The position numbers and the translations under genes were made by a program. DNA of 64,000 nt from IMG/VR virus record IMGVR_UViG_3300008448_000016, positions 1 through 64,000 of that record, one strand, 5' to 3'. Within the stretch, counting starts at the first letter, position 1, and each line of letters opens with the position of its first letter. The stretch comes from a virus. The notes under the pieces were generated by a model that worked only from the letters and a program-made list of their open reading frames with translations, was not told the origin of the DNA and did not search any database. Below, one piece after another: positions 33,001 through 42,464 of this stretch.

Positions 33001-33444
33001 AATAATGATATAATCTGTGAAGGTGTTTTAGATGACATAACAATACAATTTAGATTTTCATATAAAGTTGCTGGCAATACTTGCTTAGTGAATAGAATAT
33101 ATGGGTTTAGTTTATTATATGAAGATGATAGAACTGATTCTCATTACAGTCCATCCGTCGCTAAAACAAATTTAAATAATAGAATATTTGCGTGGAGACA
33201 AGATTCCTTATGGAATGGTAATATTCCCGATCTTAAATTAAGATTATATAATTCAACAAATAACAATATTGTATTTTATGATACGGTATCAACCTCATCT
33301 TCAGGAACATGGGAGTATTCAACAGATGGGAATACTTGGCAGTCTTGGGCATCATCGGCAGATACAGTCGGTAATTATATTCGTTATGTTGCCGATTTTG
33401 TACCTTCAGGAATAAAATTAAGAGTAGGATTAAATAAAATATAA
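30100..33444 (+). CDS. 1114-aa fibre protein with an inserted delta-60 beta-propeller
   Basis: The N-terminus (MAKNLIEFDAYSADVVDYNN) and C-terminus (ending with YVADFVPSGIKLRVG) align along their length with the 721-aa protein that follows. Between about residue 187 and 555 is an extra region with tandem delta-60 repeats (KIYIGGDFTTYNGVSTNRIA; KLYVGGDFTQYSGQTNNRI; DVYIGGNFTQVG), a family forming beta-propellers. Each repeat is about 45-55 residues and ends in Asp-Thr-Ser-Phe. The propeller probably binds a protein or sugar on the host. The paralogue joins directly across this gap. Structural; no signal peptide. Confidence 0.75.
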   Translation: MAKNLIEFDAYSADVVDYNNYNSTKTVLGPDIYKFTGATTSDYYISPNPTTFRDITQDTGVNNWGDIDVIPYTGNTQWLFALKGFDASVATTDIAMYEFDKSNFTYSYVGAISCANLDSSNLRIQHAIKASLNYYTGGTVQVNGTSVTGTSTDWISNRIAVGSRIGFGSNDPSQITQWYRISGYTNMTTPSVSNGAIHCVRVDNSGKIYIGGDFTTYNGVSTNRIARLNSNGTIDTSFSTSGFNSTVRVIKFDSSGKLYVGGDFTQYSGQTNNRIIKLNTDGTKDTSFDNTSGFNSTVYDIQFDSTGSLWVGGAFTTYSGVSSPYLAKLTTGGTRDVSYSTTNSPNTNVNTIAVDNNNDVYIGGNFTQVGAVANNSRYIAKILKTGGTDSTFVVGAAGSSNAFDGVVFTIHYKSSTNTIIAGGSFGSWKGSSNIHLTELSSTGNAIITSASPSAVQPYSMVVDSSNNIYINTNQFTTTKRNINTLTADPNFLFNLTSAANAVSYSNNAMALSPSEDRLYLTTSNTAIDNGIVCVETTGGTRDPNFITTTDYISQRISLNSSAGVFSTGTPYVIEELKLFTYRTGTGPFMIQGLAKQDFTISPTSIVTPVFNYAALSKGMYELEDCNYTVARGPNYVATFTNTIKDNYITGVISANTQYLYVINSTGRIARFNIKSPTINQIGDSSGRIKFNTFSQLIESTNAVLDTTGSAPNTYSTGKFTISTMQSGSAQGVESFYMDGSGVIQSPIESFSNEATLSFSVMSEVPPGSTTTYAAAGNVGRVYYMPEIDRLIVLNTSTTAKSYITGYRTNLQQPTLVSTFYGRETYNNLAYENSFDLAFLFNGGQLQGNTSNANAPKYPDTLGTGFFGSVCNGVLHLCRPLNTIQNNLYSVPLSCEAKYVDTSNNVFISPKYTLPNVISITGLFVNTLKEYGSYPFALPPEPIVIDYRTTGIDDNSGSWTTFTSVEDLNNDIICEGVLDDITIQFRFSYKVAGNTCLVNRIYGFSLLYEDDRTDSHYSPSVAKTNLNNRIFAWRQDSLWNGNIPDLKLRLYNSTNNNIVFYDTVSTSSSGTWEYSTDGNTWQSWASSADTVGNYIRYVADFVPSGIKLRVGLNKI

Positions 33445-33445
33445 T

Positions 33446-35611
33446 ATGTATAAAAATTTTATTGAATATAATTTTGATACTCAGTCGGTTGACTATCCTC
33501 TTAATTACGATTCCACAAAATTGAATTTGGGGTATTTAATGGAAAAAAATACCGATTCATATGGAGACATTTACGTAACCCCATATGAACCTTTTTTTAT
33601 AAGAGGTTATGAGGTTGTAAGACAGTTTTCAACGGTATATAACGACCAAATTAATTCATTAGGGTTTTTAAAATATAATTCAGACGTAAACTGGATTATA
33701 TATAACCATGGTACAGAAAATACGGGAAATGTGGCTAAAAGATTTTTTTTAGGTACATACACAAAATCCACAAAAGAATTTAATAATATTGGTAGTATTA
33801 CGGTTAACGCACCAAATAATGCTTCACATACCTCATATTCTATAACACCATCTATGGAATATCATACTGGCGGTACTGTAAGTGTTAATTCAACAATTGT
33901 TAGTGGTGATAGTACTTCTTGGGTTACCAATGGTGTATGTGCGGGCAATAGAATTGGCTTCGGATCAACAATATCAAGTGCAATTACTAAATGGTATGAA
34001 ATTACATCAGTATCGGCTAATACAGTTTTAATTATAGGTAAAGAATATAGTACTGATGGCGAAACTAATGGTTTATCATATTCCGCAGGTACTCCATATG
34101 TAATTGAGGATTTTAGATTAATTTATACCAATTATGGGGTTGCAACAGCATCAATTAGAAGTATTATGATTACTAAAGGTTTAAGATATGAACTTTTCAG
34201 ACCAACTCCAACTGTTATTCCTGTTGCAACAACCGTAGATAACATAAGGGCAGGATACAGAATAATAGATGCAACAGGAACTACCGCATCATTCATACCA
34301 ATTGGTCTTATAATGGAAGATAAAACGTCTTTTACTAACCAAGAATTATATAGTTTGAGTTATCTATCATCCACAACATCATCCATACAAAAATTCAACA
34401 TAAGATCACCATTAACAGTTGTTGGTGGAGTTTCAAATTCTCCATTTTTATTAACAACAGGATCTCAATCCCATGGAGGAACAAATATGGGATTCTTCAA
34501 TTCATTTATCAAAGGAACTAATAATAATTATTATATAAATTATTACACAAGGATTGGTAGAGTAATTCCTGCAAATATAGTTAGTGGATCAACAACTTTT
34601 ATTTCAGACACTATGGTTGAGAACCCTCCTGGGTCTGCGGTTACTTTTAGTACCAGTTCACAATTACAAGGGTTCCACTATTTAGAAAAATCACAAAGAT
34701 TTTATATACCAAATTTACAAGGAACATTTAGGCATTATGTTACCCCATACATTAGTGGTTCAACCACCACTTTTGAGAGAGTTGCATTAACAAATGACAC
34801 AGTCCAAACAAACACATATACGGTGTTTAGTATTGATGAGCCTACAGCTAACTATATTAGCTCACCAATAAGATCATATTATTTTGATGAGTTGTCATAC
34901 ATTGTTAGGGATGTAGCAACTAATAATAATATCATATACGCATTACCTTTAGAGGCAGACAAACAATATCATACAACAACAAATGCTTATATTATAACAC
35001 CAGAGTTTTCTACACCATCAGCAACAACATATAATAAAATTTATGTTAAATCAAAATCATATTTTAATGAAGATAGATTTATTGTCCCAACAGAAAATTT
35101 TGACATTTATTATAGAACTTCAGGAATAACTGCAGACACAGGATCTTGGGTATTAGTTGGCCAAAACGGAGATATTTCTTCCTCATCAGGTTCAAGCATT
35201 CAATTTAAACTAACATTTAAAACAATCGGTAATAATTGTATTCCATCAAAAATATATGGAATTTCAATGTCCTATTACGAAAATAACACCCCACTTTCAA
35301 CAACATATTACGACCCATCAATTGAAAATACAAATATTGGGTCTCAAATTTTTTCTTGGAGGCAAAGTTCTATATTCAATGACCAAATACCAAATCTTAA
35401 TATTAATATTTATAATGTAACTGGTAGTACATTACTATTAAGTGATAGTGTTAGTGGATCAACAAATGGTATTTGGCAATATTCATCAAATGATGGTAAT
35501 ACATGGAATTCATGGTCATCATCGGCAAATACTGTGGGTAATTATATTAGATATAGTGCAAGTACCTTATCCGCATCAGGATTAATAGTTAAACCAATAT
35601 TATACACATGA
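33446..35611 (+). CDS. 721-aa fibre protein, paralogue of the preceding gene
   Basis: Shares the start pattern (KNFIEYNFDTQSVDY), the middle block with GGTVSVNSTIVSGDSTSW, the YVIEDFRL stretch, and the C-terminal segment (FSWRQSSIFNDQIPNLN) with the 1114-aa protein. It lacks the propeller, so it shows the ancestral frame. Beta-rich, low in Cys. Both genes lie side by side and were made by duplication. Its stop overlaps the ATG of the 53-aa gene (ATGA). Confidence 0.7.
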   Translation: MYKNFIEYNFDTQSVDYPLNYDSTKLNLGYLMEKNTDSYGDIYVTPYEPFFIRGYEVVRQFSTVYNDQINSLGFLKYNSDVNWIIYNHGTENTGNVAKRFFLGTYTKSTKEFNNIGSITVNAPNNASHTSYSITPSMEYHTGGTVSVNSTIVSGDSTSWVTNGVCAGNRIGFGSTISSAITKWYEITSVSANTVLIIGKEYSTDGETNGLSYSAGTPYVIEDFRLIYTNYGVATASIRSIMITKGLRYELFRPTPTVIPVATTVDNIRAGYRIIDATGTTASFIPIGLIMEDKTSFTNQELYSLSYLSSTTSSIQKFNIRSPLTVVGGVSNSPFLLTTGSQSHGGTNMGFFNSFIKGTNNNYYINYYTRIGRVIPANIVSGSTTFISDTMVENPPGSAVTFSTSSQLQGFHYLEKSQRFYIPNLQGTFRHYVTPYISGSTTTFERVALTNDTVQTNTYTVFSIDEPTANYISSPIRSYYFDELSYIVRDVATNNNIIYALPLEADKQYHTTTNAYIITPEFSTPSATTYNKIYVKSKSYFNEDRFIVPTENFDIYYRTSGITADTGSWVLVGQNGDISSSSGSSIQFKLTFKTIGNNCIPSKIYGISMSYYENNTPLSTTYYDPSIENTNIGSQIFSWRQSSIFNDQIPNLNINIYNVTGSTLLLSDSVSGSTNGIWQYSSNDGNTWNSWSSSANTVGNYIRYSASTLSASGLIVKPILYT

Positions 35612-35769
35612 TAGATGATATAACATATGATTCATTAATCTTTATATATGAAACACCTGAAAGTACCCCAGGTGGGGTTACTCTTGGGTACAGTTATGAT
35701 GGTGATAATTTTGACTTTCAACAAACCAGTGGTGGTACGGGTGAAGTTAGTTTTATTTTTATAAGTTAA
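35608..35769 (+). CDS. 53-aa protein
   Basis: A frame from ATG 35608 reads MIDDITYDSLIFIYETPEST and continues beta-rich (GVTLGYSYDGDNFDFQQTSG) to ISTAA-like end residues FIFIS. The ATG overlaps the TGA of the 721-aa gene, a typical coupled start. It probably is a small structural accessory of the fibre genes. No family recognised. Confidence 0.55.
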   Translation: MIDDITYDSLIFIYETPESTPGGVTLGYSYDGDNFDFQQTSGGTGEVSFIFIS

Positions 35770-35772
35770 ATT

Positions 35773-35967
35773 ATGGAAAAAATTTTACTAGAAAAAGGAG
35801 AAATATTACACAATGAACCAAATAGGGTTGTTTGTGTTAGTGGTGAATATGAATATGATGAAATGGTATTAGTCGGTGAATTAAATAACCCAATATATCC
35901 ACCTGATTTCCCATTATATCAATATCCGGCATATTATATTAAGTATGGAATATATCAACCCGAATAA
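35773..35967 (+). CDS. hypothetical protein, 64 aa
   Basis: A short beta-rich protein with a Tyr/Pro-rich second half (NPIYPPDFPLYQYPAYYIKYG). No known family. It lies 3 nt after the 53-aa gene and is the last gene of the plus-strand island, next to the convergent resolvase-like gene. A structural accessory role fits its position. Confidence 0.55.
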   Translation: MEKILLEKGEILHNEPNRVVCVSGEYEYDEMVLVGELNNPIYPPDFPLYQYPAYYIKYGIYQPE

Positions 35968-35974
35968 TTAATAT

Positions 35975-36022
35975 AATCGTCTAATTATATGATATTTAAA
36001 ATTATCGTTTAATTAGATGATT
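35975..36022. terminator. possible bidirectional terminator between convergent genes
   Basis: AATCGTCTAATTA (35975-35987) pairs with TAATTAGATGATT (36010-36022), 12 of 13 bases, loop of 22. AT-rich, no T-run on either side, so it may only be a weak barrier. Confidence 0.3.
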
Positions 36023-36627
36023 TACCAAATTTCTCTTGATCTCATATATCCTAAAACACAAGTATATGCATCAGTTTGATCAAAGTTTTCTTTCTTGAGA
36101 GTATTATTTTTGGTGTATAACCATTGGATCTGTGGTTCCTTTTTTGCAACTAATTCCCAAATTATCATTTTCTTATCAACATCTTTTGGTAATCCTCCAA
36201 ATAATACAAATTTCTTTTTATCATTTTCCTTAACCAATTCAGGGAATGCAAATTTTCTTGAATTATAGGTTGATATAAATTCAGGAACAATACCTAAAAC
36301 ATCATATATTTCTTTACATATCAATGTATTAAACCTTAATAATGTTTGTATTGTATATACGTTATTTGAATTTAATAATGGTTCTTCAATGATTACGTTT
36401 ACAATACCCAAATTTTTATATTCCAATAATTTTGTTTTAAAAATTTCAGATTTTAAAATAAGCTCTAACATCTTATTATCACCAAAATCTTTAGCTTTTG
36501 GTCTTGGTGAAACGTGAGATAACTCTAAAAGTTCTTTTGTTTGTATATCAAATAAAGCCCAACCTATAGTTCTTGTTGAGACATCTAATCCTAATATCTT
36601 GGGTGAGTTCTTAATATTTTTTGCCAT
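36022..36627 (-). CDS. RuvC-like RNase H-fold nuclease (Holliday junction resolvase-type)
   Basis: 201 residues. The RNase H-fold motifs are GLDVSTRTIGWA (13-24, first Asp D15), VIIEEP (79-83) and the C-terminal DQTDAYTCVLG (183-193) with two more Asp residues. Together they give the metal-binding acidic set of RuvC-type enzymes. It would cleave branched DNA during recombination or packaging. It stands alone between the fibre island and the tail block. RuvC-family membership is well supported; the exact substrate is inferred. Confidence 0.75.
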   Translation of the reverse strand: MAKNIKNSPKILGLDVSTRTIGWALFDIQTKELLELSHVSPRPKAKDFGDNKMLELILKSEIFKTKLLEYKNLGIVNVIIEEPLLNSNNVYTIQTLLRFNTLICKEIYDVLGIVPEFISTYNSRKFAFPELVKENDKKKFVLFGGLPKDVDKKMIIWELVAKKEPQIQWLYTKNNTLKKENFDQTDAYTCVLGYMRSREIW

Positions 36628-36677
36628 AAAAAAATTATTTATTAATAATATAATGACTAATAAAAAAAATTAAAGTT

Positions 36678-39113
36678 TTAGAAATCTAACTTGACCACAA
36701 ATTGCTGAATACCTTGTCTTAAAACAGGTGATTGTAATTTAGAGACAACCAAAACATCTTTGTTTCTATCAAGTAATGCAATTTCACTAATATATAATGG
36801 ATTACCTTGTGTCCAAGTAGGATTTGTACTTCTAAGGAACTCAGCATTACTTAAATTGACCTTGTATTTCATTTCGTAAATTGTTGCTTGGATGTCAGTC
36901 TCAAATGATCCATAGAAATAATATTCATCACCGAAATTAAGTGTTTGACCCGTTGCTCCAATTTGTGGCAATGAAATATAATTATTAAGATTATATGTCG
37001 GTGCGGTATTATATAAATCAGGTGTAATAACAAATGTAGTTCCTGTTAATCCATTTTCAGTTAAATAACCATTTATTGTAGATCCTGAAAGTGATGAGGT
37101 AAAATCAATGATCTTCCAATTCGCAGGATTTGGTCTTGTTCCTGTAGTTACTTTTTGACATAATATTTCAAAGTTAGTTGCATAATAACCATTAGGAACA
37201 ACACAAGATGTAATACATTCACTACCGGCACTAAATGATGGTTGAACCAAACATTTAAATTCTTCTCCGAATCTAACCGCAACATTTTTGGTTGTATCAG
37301 GATTACAATCATTATTATTTCCTGTTATCTTTGAGTAATAATTACAATGTAGTGAGTTTGTAAATCCTGTCGGATTTGACAATCTATAAGTAACGAACAT
37401 AGTTTCATTACTTCCTGTCAAAATTCCATCAATGGTTGTTGTTGATTGACCACAAGTGTTAGGAGTGATCAAAGATATTTGTGGTGCGGTTAATGTCCAG
37501 TTTCTATTTGACTTATAAGACATTGCCGCAATAATTTCTTCATCGTCAATAACAATTATTTTACTATCAGGGAAAACTTTACCAACTCTACTTGGGTATC
37601 CGTCAGCATTTGCATGAGTATCCCAAAGATGATAATATCTAATTCCTGGTTGGTTCATTCCTGAATTCTTTGTTGATTCAATATAATGAACTTCAAATAA
37701 ATTCTTATCCTCAAATCCCGCAGGATCTACCCAAAAAGTTTCACCAAAACAACATTGTGAATTCTTGTGCCACATAAGCCAAGGAACGTGTAATTTAAAG
37801 TTTCTTGCTTGTCCTGTAGTGTCTTCAGGGTTTGTTGGATCATAAGGTTCAAGAGCAAATTTTTCACCATAGAAGAAATCAATTGTTTGATTAGTATAGT
37901 GAATGATCGCAATTGCCTTTTGTTCACTAGGTGTTACTGTTATTTTCTCATCAAACGAGTTATAATAGTAAACAGAACTAGTGTCTCTACTTCCTAATGT
38001 GGAAGCATAACCCAAATATTCTTTAGTCCCCAAATAATCTTTGGATCCAAAATAATTATAACCTTGATATACAGATGGTATCAAACCTGCCGGATTTTCA
38101 CTCCAAGGAATGTTCATGTTCCAAACCTTTACATCAAATTGATCTATATCACAAACAGATTCAAAATTAATTACATCCTGACTCCAATGTGGGCCTGGTG
38201 TAATACTATCATATATCGTTGTCATGTTTGGTGGATATATTAATACTCTTGAATAACAATTACCTGAGAAATTTGATAAATCAGGGGTATTTCTATCCAA
38301 TGTAACAACATTACCACAAATACCAACAATCTTATATGTCATCATAGGATAACAACTCTCAAGAGACATTAAACAATCAGGTAGTGGTGGTGGTGGGCAA
38401 GCAGGACTTGACGATGGAGTTACACAAGGAGTTTTTGTTGGTGTTGGTGTTGCAGTTGGCGTACACTCAATATTATTTGTACTACTTGGTGTTGGGGTAG
38501 AAGTCGGTGTTGAATAGGGGGACGCTGTCGGCGTAGGTGTTGGTACATTATAACAAATTTGATTGGTGTCTGATTTACCATCAAAATATATTGTTATAAG
38601 ATCCCCAACTGAAGGTGTTGTTGATGTATTATAACTAACACCCGAAAAAATCAATGTTATTTCACTTGACCCACTAAGTTGACCTAAATTTACAACATAA
38701 TTAGAATTTATAACATAATTGTCATTAGTTAAAGCACTCCAATTTATCGTTGTTGCGGTTGTATTACCCGTAAAAAATCCCCTTAATGGAGCCCTATTAA
38801 AAACAGGTTCAATATCTGAATCCATATATGGTATACCATATGTATTCCCATTACTACTATCAACAAAATAAGGGTATTTAACACTTTGTCTATTTGATTG
38901 AGGTATTCCAGCACTATTTTGTGTATTAAATGGTGGTTCTAAAACCATACTATATGGTTGATTATAACTGCTAGGTAATGCGTTGTATGATACTTCACTA
39001 TCTCCAATTTGGAAATAAGCAATATTAAAATTACCTTCAGACAATTTTTGTCTTCCTGTGTCGGTTACTCTAGTATTTACTAAACCCGATGTATTTTTAA
39101 GTATATATGCCAT
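36678..39113 (-). CDS. virion structural protein with Pro/Thr linker, 811 aa
   Basis: The N-terminal ~110 residues (LVNTRVTDTGRQKLSEGNFN) match a conserved start I have seen in structural proteins of related large phages, probably the attachment to the baseplate or fibre base. A Pro/Thr/Ser-rich linker at about 190-250 (TPTPTASPYSTPTSTPTPSS) joins it to a Cys-containing beta region and a large C-terminal domain. Probably a baseplate-proximal fibre. No enzymatic motif. Confidence 0.65.
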   Translation of the reverse strand: MAYILKNTSGLVNTRVTDTGRQKLSEGNFNIAYFQIGDSEVSYNALPSSYNQPYSMVLEPPFNTQNSAGIPQSNRQSVKYPYFVDSSNGNTYGIPYMDSDIEPVFNRAPLRGFFTGNTTATTINWSALTNDNYVINSNYVVNLGQLSGSSEITLIFSGVSYNTSTTPSVGDLITIYFDGKSDTNQICYNVPTPTPTASPYSTPTSTPTPSSTNNIECTPTATPTPTKTPCVTPSSSPACPPPPLPDCLMSLESCYPMMTYKIVGICGNVVTLDRNTPDLSNFSGNCYSRVLIYPPNMTTIYDSITPGPHWSQDVINFESVCDIDQFDVKVWNMNIPWSENPAGLIPSVYQGYNYFGSKDYLGTKEYLGYASTLGSRDTSSVYYYNSFDEKITVTPSEQKAIAIIHYTNQTIDFFYGEKFALEPYDPTNPEDTTGQARNFKLHVPWLMWHKNSQCCFGETFWVDPAGFEDKNLFEVHYIESTKNSGMNQPGIRYYHLWDTHANADGYPSRVGKVFPDSKIIVIDDEEIIAAMSYKSNRNWTLTAPQISLITPNTCGQSTTTIDGILTGSNETMFVTYRLSNPTGFTNSLHCNYYSKITGNNNDCNPDTTKNVAVRFGEEFKCLVQPSFSAGSECITSCVVPNGYYATNFEILCQKVTTGTRPNPANWKIIDFTSSLSGSTINGYLTENGLTGTTFVITPDLYNTAPTYNLNNYISLPQIGATGQTLNFGDEYYFYGSFETDIQATIYEMKYKVNLSNAEFLRSTNPTWTQGNPLYISEIALLDRNKDVLVVSKLQSPVLRQGIQQFVVKLDF

Positions 39114-39119
39114 TTGTTA

Positions 39120-39128
39120 TATAAATAC
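39120..39128 (-). promoter_or_regulatory. TATTTAT-type promoter candidate
   Basis: Minus strand GTATTTATA, 6 nt before the ATG at 39113. Confidence 0.5.
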
Positions 39129-39144
39129 TATATTTTCTATTTTA

Positions 39145-40707
39145 TTACAACACCAATGGGGGGTTTACTATTGCAACATCACAACATTCACACCCATTAA
39201 TTTCCACATTGTTTAAATTTAACGTATAAGAATGTTTTTCTGACAAACAAGGAGTATCAGGATCAAGTAATGGATTAAGTGTTGTCACATTATTTATTGT
39301 ACCATTAACAGTTGTTCCTTGTATCATCGTAATATTACCCCAAGTTTTTGTTGTTACACTATTAGTTGATGTTGGATTTGGTATTGCAAAATTATTACAT
39401 CCTTTACCTAACAATGTTTGTATATTTTGTGTTGATTGTGATGTTACGGAAATAGGTGATCCATTAACATTCACAACAACATTATCATTATAGGTATATG
39501 CGCTGAATACAGGTGAAACCGTAAAATCACTTACATGAACCAAATCAAATGTTACCGAGGATCCAACAGGTAATGAAGGTGTTACCGATACATTAAATGT
39601 ATTTCCAATATTATTCAAAGTTAATGTTATAACATATGTTTGATTTGGTGGTGGAAAATTTAAAGTTGCGGTTTGATTAAAAGTTTGACCCGAAGAATCT
39701 ATTACTGAAGTTGAATAAATTCCACCACATAGGTTTTGGAATATTGGTTGATTATTGAAATAATTAACCCCATTTATTGAGTATTGGTATGGAGGTACTC
39801 CGTCAATAATATCAAAAACTATACTTCCGTCACATCCACAGGTTGGTTGATTAATAGTGAGATTATATCTTAATATATCTTGTGTCCCACAATTACCTTC
39901 AGTTAGAGATATTGACTGTATTTGGTATGGTAAAGTTACACCTATCGTATTCCATCCCGTTAATGGCGGAACCGCAGGATTTAAATTAACCAATGTATAT
40001 GGTAATCCTGTTATTTCCCACTGATTATTTATGGAATCCCAACGTATTAATTTAAAAGTATCTGAGGAGATCCAACTAGGTTTTCCACCATAATAACCAT
40101 TAAATGTAAAATCAATAACTTCCAATAATGAAACTTTTCCAAATCTACCTTTAATAACCAAACATAGATCAGGGAATGCCGGTATAGGGGTAGGTGTTGG
40201 TGTTGGCGTAACGCTAGGTGTTGGTGTATCTCCCGTTAAAACACATATTGTGTTTGCAGTAAAATCACCATAATAATCTATAACCGTTGCAGAATATTCT
40301 CCAACACCCAAATTTGTTATAGTTTGTGAATGGCTTCCATTTTCCCAATTTATATAATAAGGTGGTGTTCCTCCTGTGATTAATAAACTTACAGTTCCAT
40401 CTGTTGATCCTGGATGTGTTGGTTGATCCACAAAACATTGGACTCCCATTGGAAATATTGTTAGGACGTTACATTCATTTTGATATTTAAGTGTTTCTCC
40501 CGGACAAGTTCCATCAACACATAGTCCTTTTACCTCAAAATTTATATCAAGACATGATGTAATCGGATCAAAATCTTGACTACAAATATTATATGTAACT
40601 CCACTTAAAAATGTTTCAGTTACGGTTCCACCAGTACAATTGTTGTACGTTAATTCGTACTCACTTAAACTCGCAAAACTAAACTCTAAACAATAACAAT
40701 TTGACAT
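39145..40707 (-). CDS. fibre protein with SprB-like repeats and Pro/Thr linker, 520 aa
   Basis: Cys-rich N-terminal domain, then an SprB-like repeat (GGTPPYYINWENGSHSQTIT, about 112-155). A short Pro/Thr linker follows (TPTPSVTPTPTPTPIP). Next come a beta domain and a second SprB-like repeat (DGVPPYQYSINGVNYF). SprB repeats occur in Flavobacteriia gliding adhesins, where they build extended surface fibres. A phage protein with such modules could bind a host surface layer. Structural role inferred from position. Confidence 0.65.
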   Translation of the reverse strand: MSNCYCLEFSFASLSEYELTYNNCTGGTVTETFLSGVTYNICSQDFDPITSCLDINFEVKGLCVDGTCPGETLKYQNECNVLTIFPMGVQCFVDQPTHPGSTDGTVSLLITGGTPPYYINWENGSHSQTITNLGVGEYSATVIDYYGDFTANTICVLTGDTPTPSVTPTPTPTPIPAFPDLCLVIKGRFGKVSLLEVIDFTFNGYYGGKPSWISSDTFKLIRWDSINNQWEITGLPYTLVNLNPAVPPLTGWNTIGVTLPYQIQSISLTEGNCGTQDILRYNLTINQPTCGCDGSIVFDIIDGVPPYQYSINGVNYFNNQPIFQNLCGGIYSTSVIDSSGQTFNQTATLNFPPPNQTYVITLTLNNIGNTFNVSVTPSLPVGSSVTFDLVHVSDFTVSPVFSAYTYNDNVVVNVNGSPISVTSQSTQNIQTLLGKGCNNFAIPNPTSTNSVTTKTWGNITMIQGTTVNGTINNVTTLNPLLDPDTPCLSEKHSYTLNLNNVEINGCECCDVAIVNPPLVL

Positions 40708-40723
40708 TTAAATGGTGTTTTAT

Positions 40724-40732
40724 AATAAATAA
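40724..40732 (-). promoter_or_regulatory. TATTTAT-type promoter candidate
   Basis: Minus strand TTATTTATT, 16 nt before the ATG at 40707. Lies in an 86-nt gap between two fibre genes with no other feature. Confidence 0.4.
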
Positions 40733-40793
40733 TCAATTAACCTATTTTTGAGGTAATTAATTAAAATAATATTCATAAATCCTTAAAAGTGAA

Positions 40794-42446
40794 TTATGGA
40801 ACGTAATATATTCTATTAGAGTCAGTTGAGCAATAATAAACAGATCCTGATGGTAATCCACCAGCACCATCTTGTAGATCCACAATTGATAAACAATTCA
40901 TAAATGTTGTATTGTCTCTATCTGTTGTAATACCATTACCTACTATGAATGAACAATTATTTGAAATAGTATTTCCTGATCCCCCTAATATTCCAGTATG
41001 TACTCCATTTGACGTATTGTACCCACCTCCACCAATAAAAGAATAATTACCGTTTGTGAAATTACTAATACCTCCAACAACTGTTGATGCACTTCCACTT
41101 GACGTATTACTTTGCCCCCCTAAAATAATTGAGTATCTGCTGTTAGATGTATTACACTCACCTCCAACAACAACACTATAACAACAATTAGAAGTATTTT
41201 TATATCCACCACCAACAATTGAGCAATCACCTATTATCGTGTTAAAAATACCACCCGCAATTGTGGATCCAATAGTTGATCCTGTTGAGGTAATTGTATT
41301 ACCACTACCACCAGCAATTGTAGATATTGAAGATCCTGATGTTAAAATTTTATTTAATCTACCACCCCCAATTGTTGATCCATAACTTGATAAAGTATTT
41401 GTAGTTCCGCCACCAATAAACGAAAATTCACCAAAAGATTCATTTCCAACACCTCCCCCAACGAATGAATAAATTCCATCTGATATGTTTCCATAACCAC
41501 CAACTACAACTGAGTGCAATTTACTTGATATATTAGTACTTCCACCAACTACCACCGATAAATTACCATTTGATGTATTAGAATCACCACCACCTATAAA
41601 AGAAACACATCCATTAGATGTGTTATTTGTACCACCAACTATAGTACTATAATTTACTTGGGGGGATATTGTATTTCCTCCCCCACCACCTATGAATGAA
41701 CTAACATCCGATCCAATAAAATTACTACCTCCTCCAACAATAGTATTAGTGCTTTCACCTGTTATAACATTTAAAAATCCTCCTCCGATAAAATTATATG
41801 CTGACGGTGTAAATGAGTTACTAAAAACATTAATGGTATTTTGTTGTCCTCCACCAATAAAATTTAAACCACTATAATAATATGAAGAATATGATGAGAT
41901 GGTATTTTGTTGTCCCCCACCAATAAAGTCACCACCAATAATAGAATAATACGATGATGTTGTATTTTGAGCCCCTCCCGCTATTGTTGATGTATACCCA
42001 AATGAAGTATTACAATATCCACCACTAAGTGTAGATAAAACACCTTCAGAAGTATTACAATACCCCCCACTAAGTGTTGAGAAATCTCCATAAGCGGTAT
42101 TTTTAGTACCACCCCCAACTGTTGATTTTGATCCACACGCAAAATTGCTACATCCACCCCCAATTGTGGAATAAGTATTTAAAGCAGTATTACATCTACC
42201 TCCACTAACAGTTGAGTAATCACAACAAGCATTATTATTATTTGCACATCTTTCTGTGGATCCAACTCCATCGCCCAAAATCATAATTGTTGATCCTGTT
42301 ATTGTATTCATAACTTGTCCAATTGTGGCTTTATATGAAGATCCTGCAGGATTTTGTGATATGTCTGTTGGGATTACAATATGAACAAGATCGTTAAGTG
42401 TAACTCCTGTTACTAATACTCTATCGGTTAATTTTTGTGTTGGCAT
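40794..42446 (-). CDS. fibre protein with YadA-head-like repeats, 550 aa
   Basis: The N-terminal ~75 residues (MPTQKLTDRVLVTGV; NPAGSSYKATIGQV) align with the start of the 654-aa protein at 43692 and probably dock on the same base. The rest consists of many repeats of 14-24 residues with the core GGxxNTxxGxxSxIxGG, the pattern of the left-handed beta-roll of trimeric autotransporter heads. Each repeat carries small, polar or Gly residues. It would form a trimeric rod for host binding. No catalytic site. The repeat DNA differs by codon, so the protein pattern is selected. Confidence 0.75.
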   Translation of the reverse strand: MPTQKLTDRVLVTGVTLNDLVHIVIPTDISQNPAGSSYKATIGQVMNTITGSTIMILGDGVGSTERCANNNNACCDYSTVSGGRCNTALNTYSTIGGGCSNFACGSKSTVGGGTKNTAYGDFSTLSGGYCNTSEGVLSTLSGGYCNTSFGYTSTIAGGAQNTTSSYYSIIGGDFIGGGQQNTISSYSSYYYSGLNFIGGGQQNTINVFSNSFTPSAYNFIGGGFLNVITGESTNTIVGGGSNFIGSDVSSFIGGGGGNTISPQVNYSTIVGGTNNTSNGCVSFIGGGDSNTSNGNLSVVVGGSTNISSKLHSVVVGGYGNISDGIYSFVGGGVGNESFGEFSFIGGGTTNTLSSYGSTIGGGRLNKILTSGSSISTIAGGSGNTITSTGSTIGSTIAGGIFNTIIGDCSIVGGGYKNTSNCCYSVVVGGECNTSNSRYSIILGGQSNTSSGSASTVVGGISNFTNGNYSFIGGGGYNTSNGVHTGILGGSGNTISNNCSFIVGNGITTDRDNTTFMNCLSIVDLQDGAGGLPSGSVYYCSTDSNRIYYVP

Positions 42447-42464
42447 TTTTAAATTTTTTTTTGT

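Noticed and set aside
40733-40793. Possible hairpin ACCT...AGGT between two fibre genes
   Set aside because: Only four pairs without a T-run; not a credible terminator.
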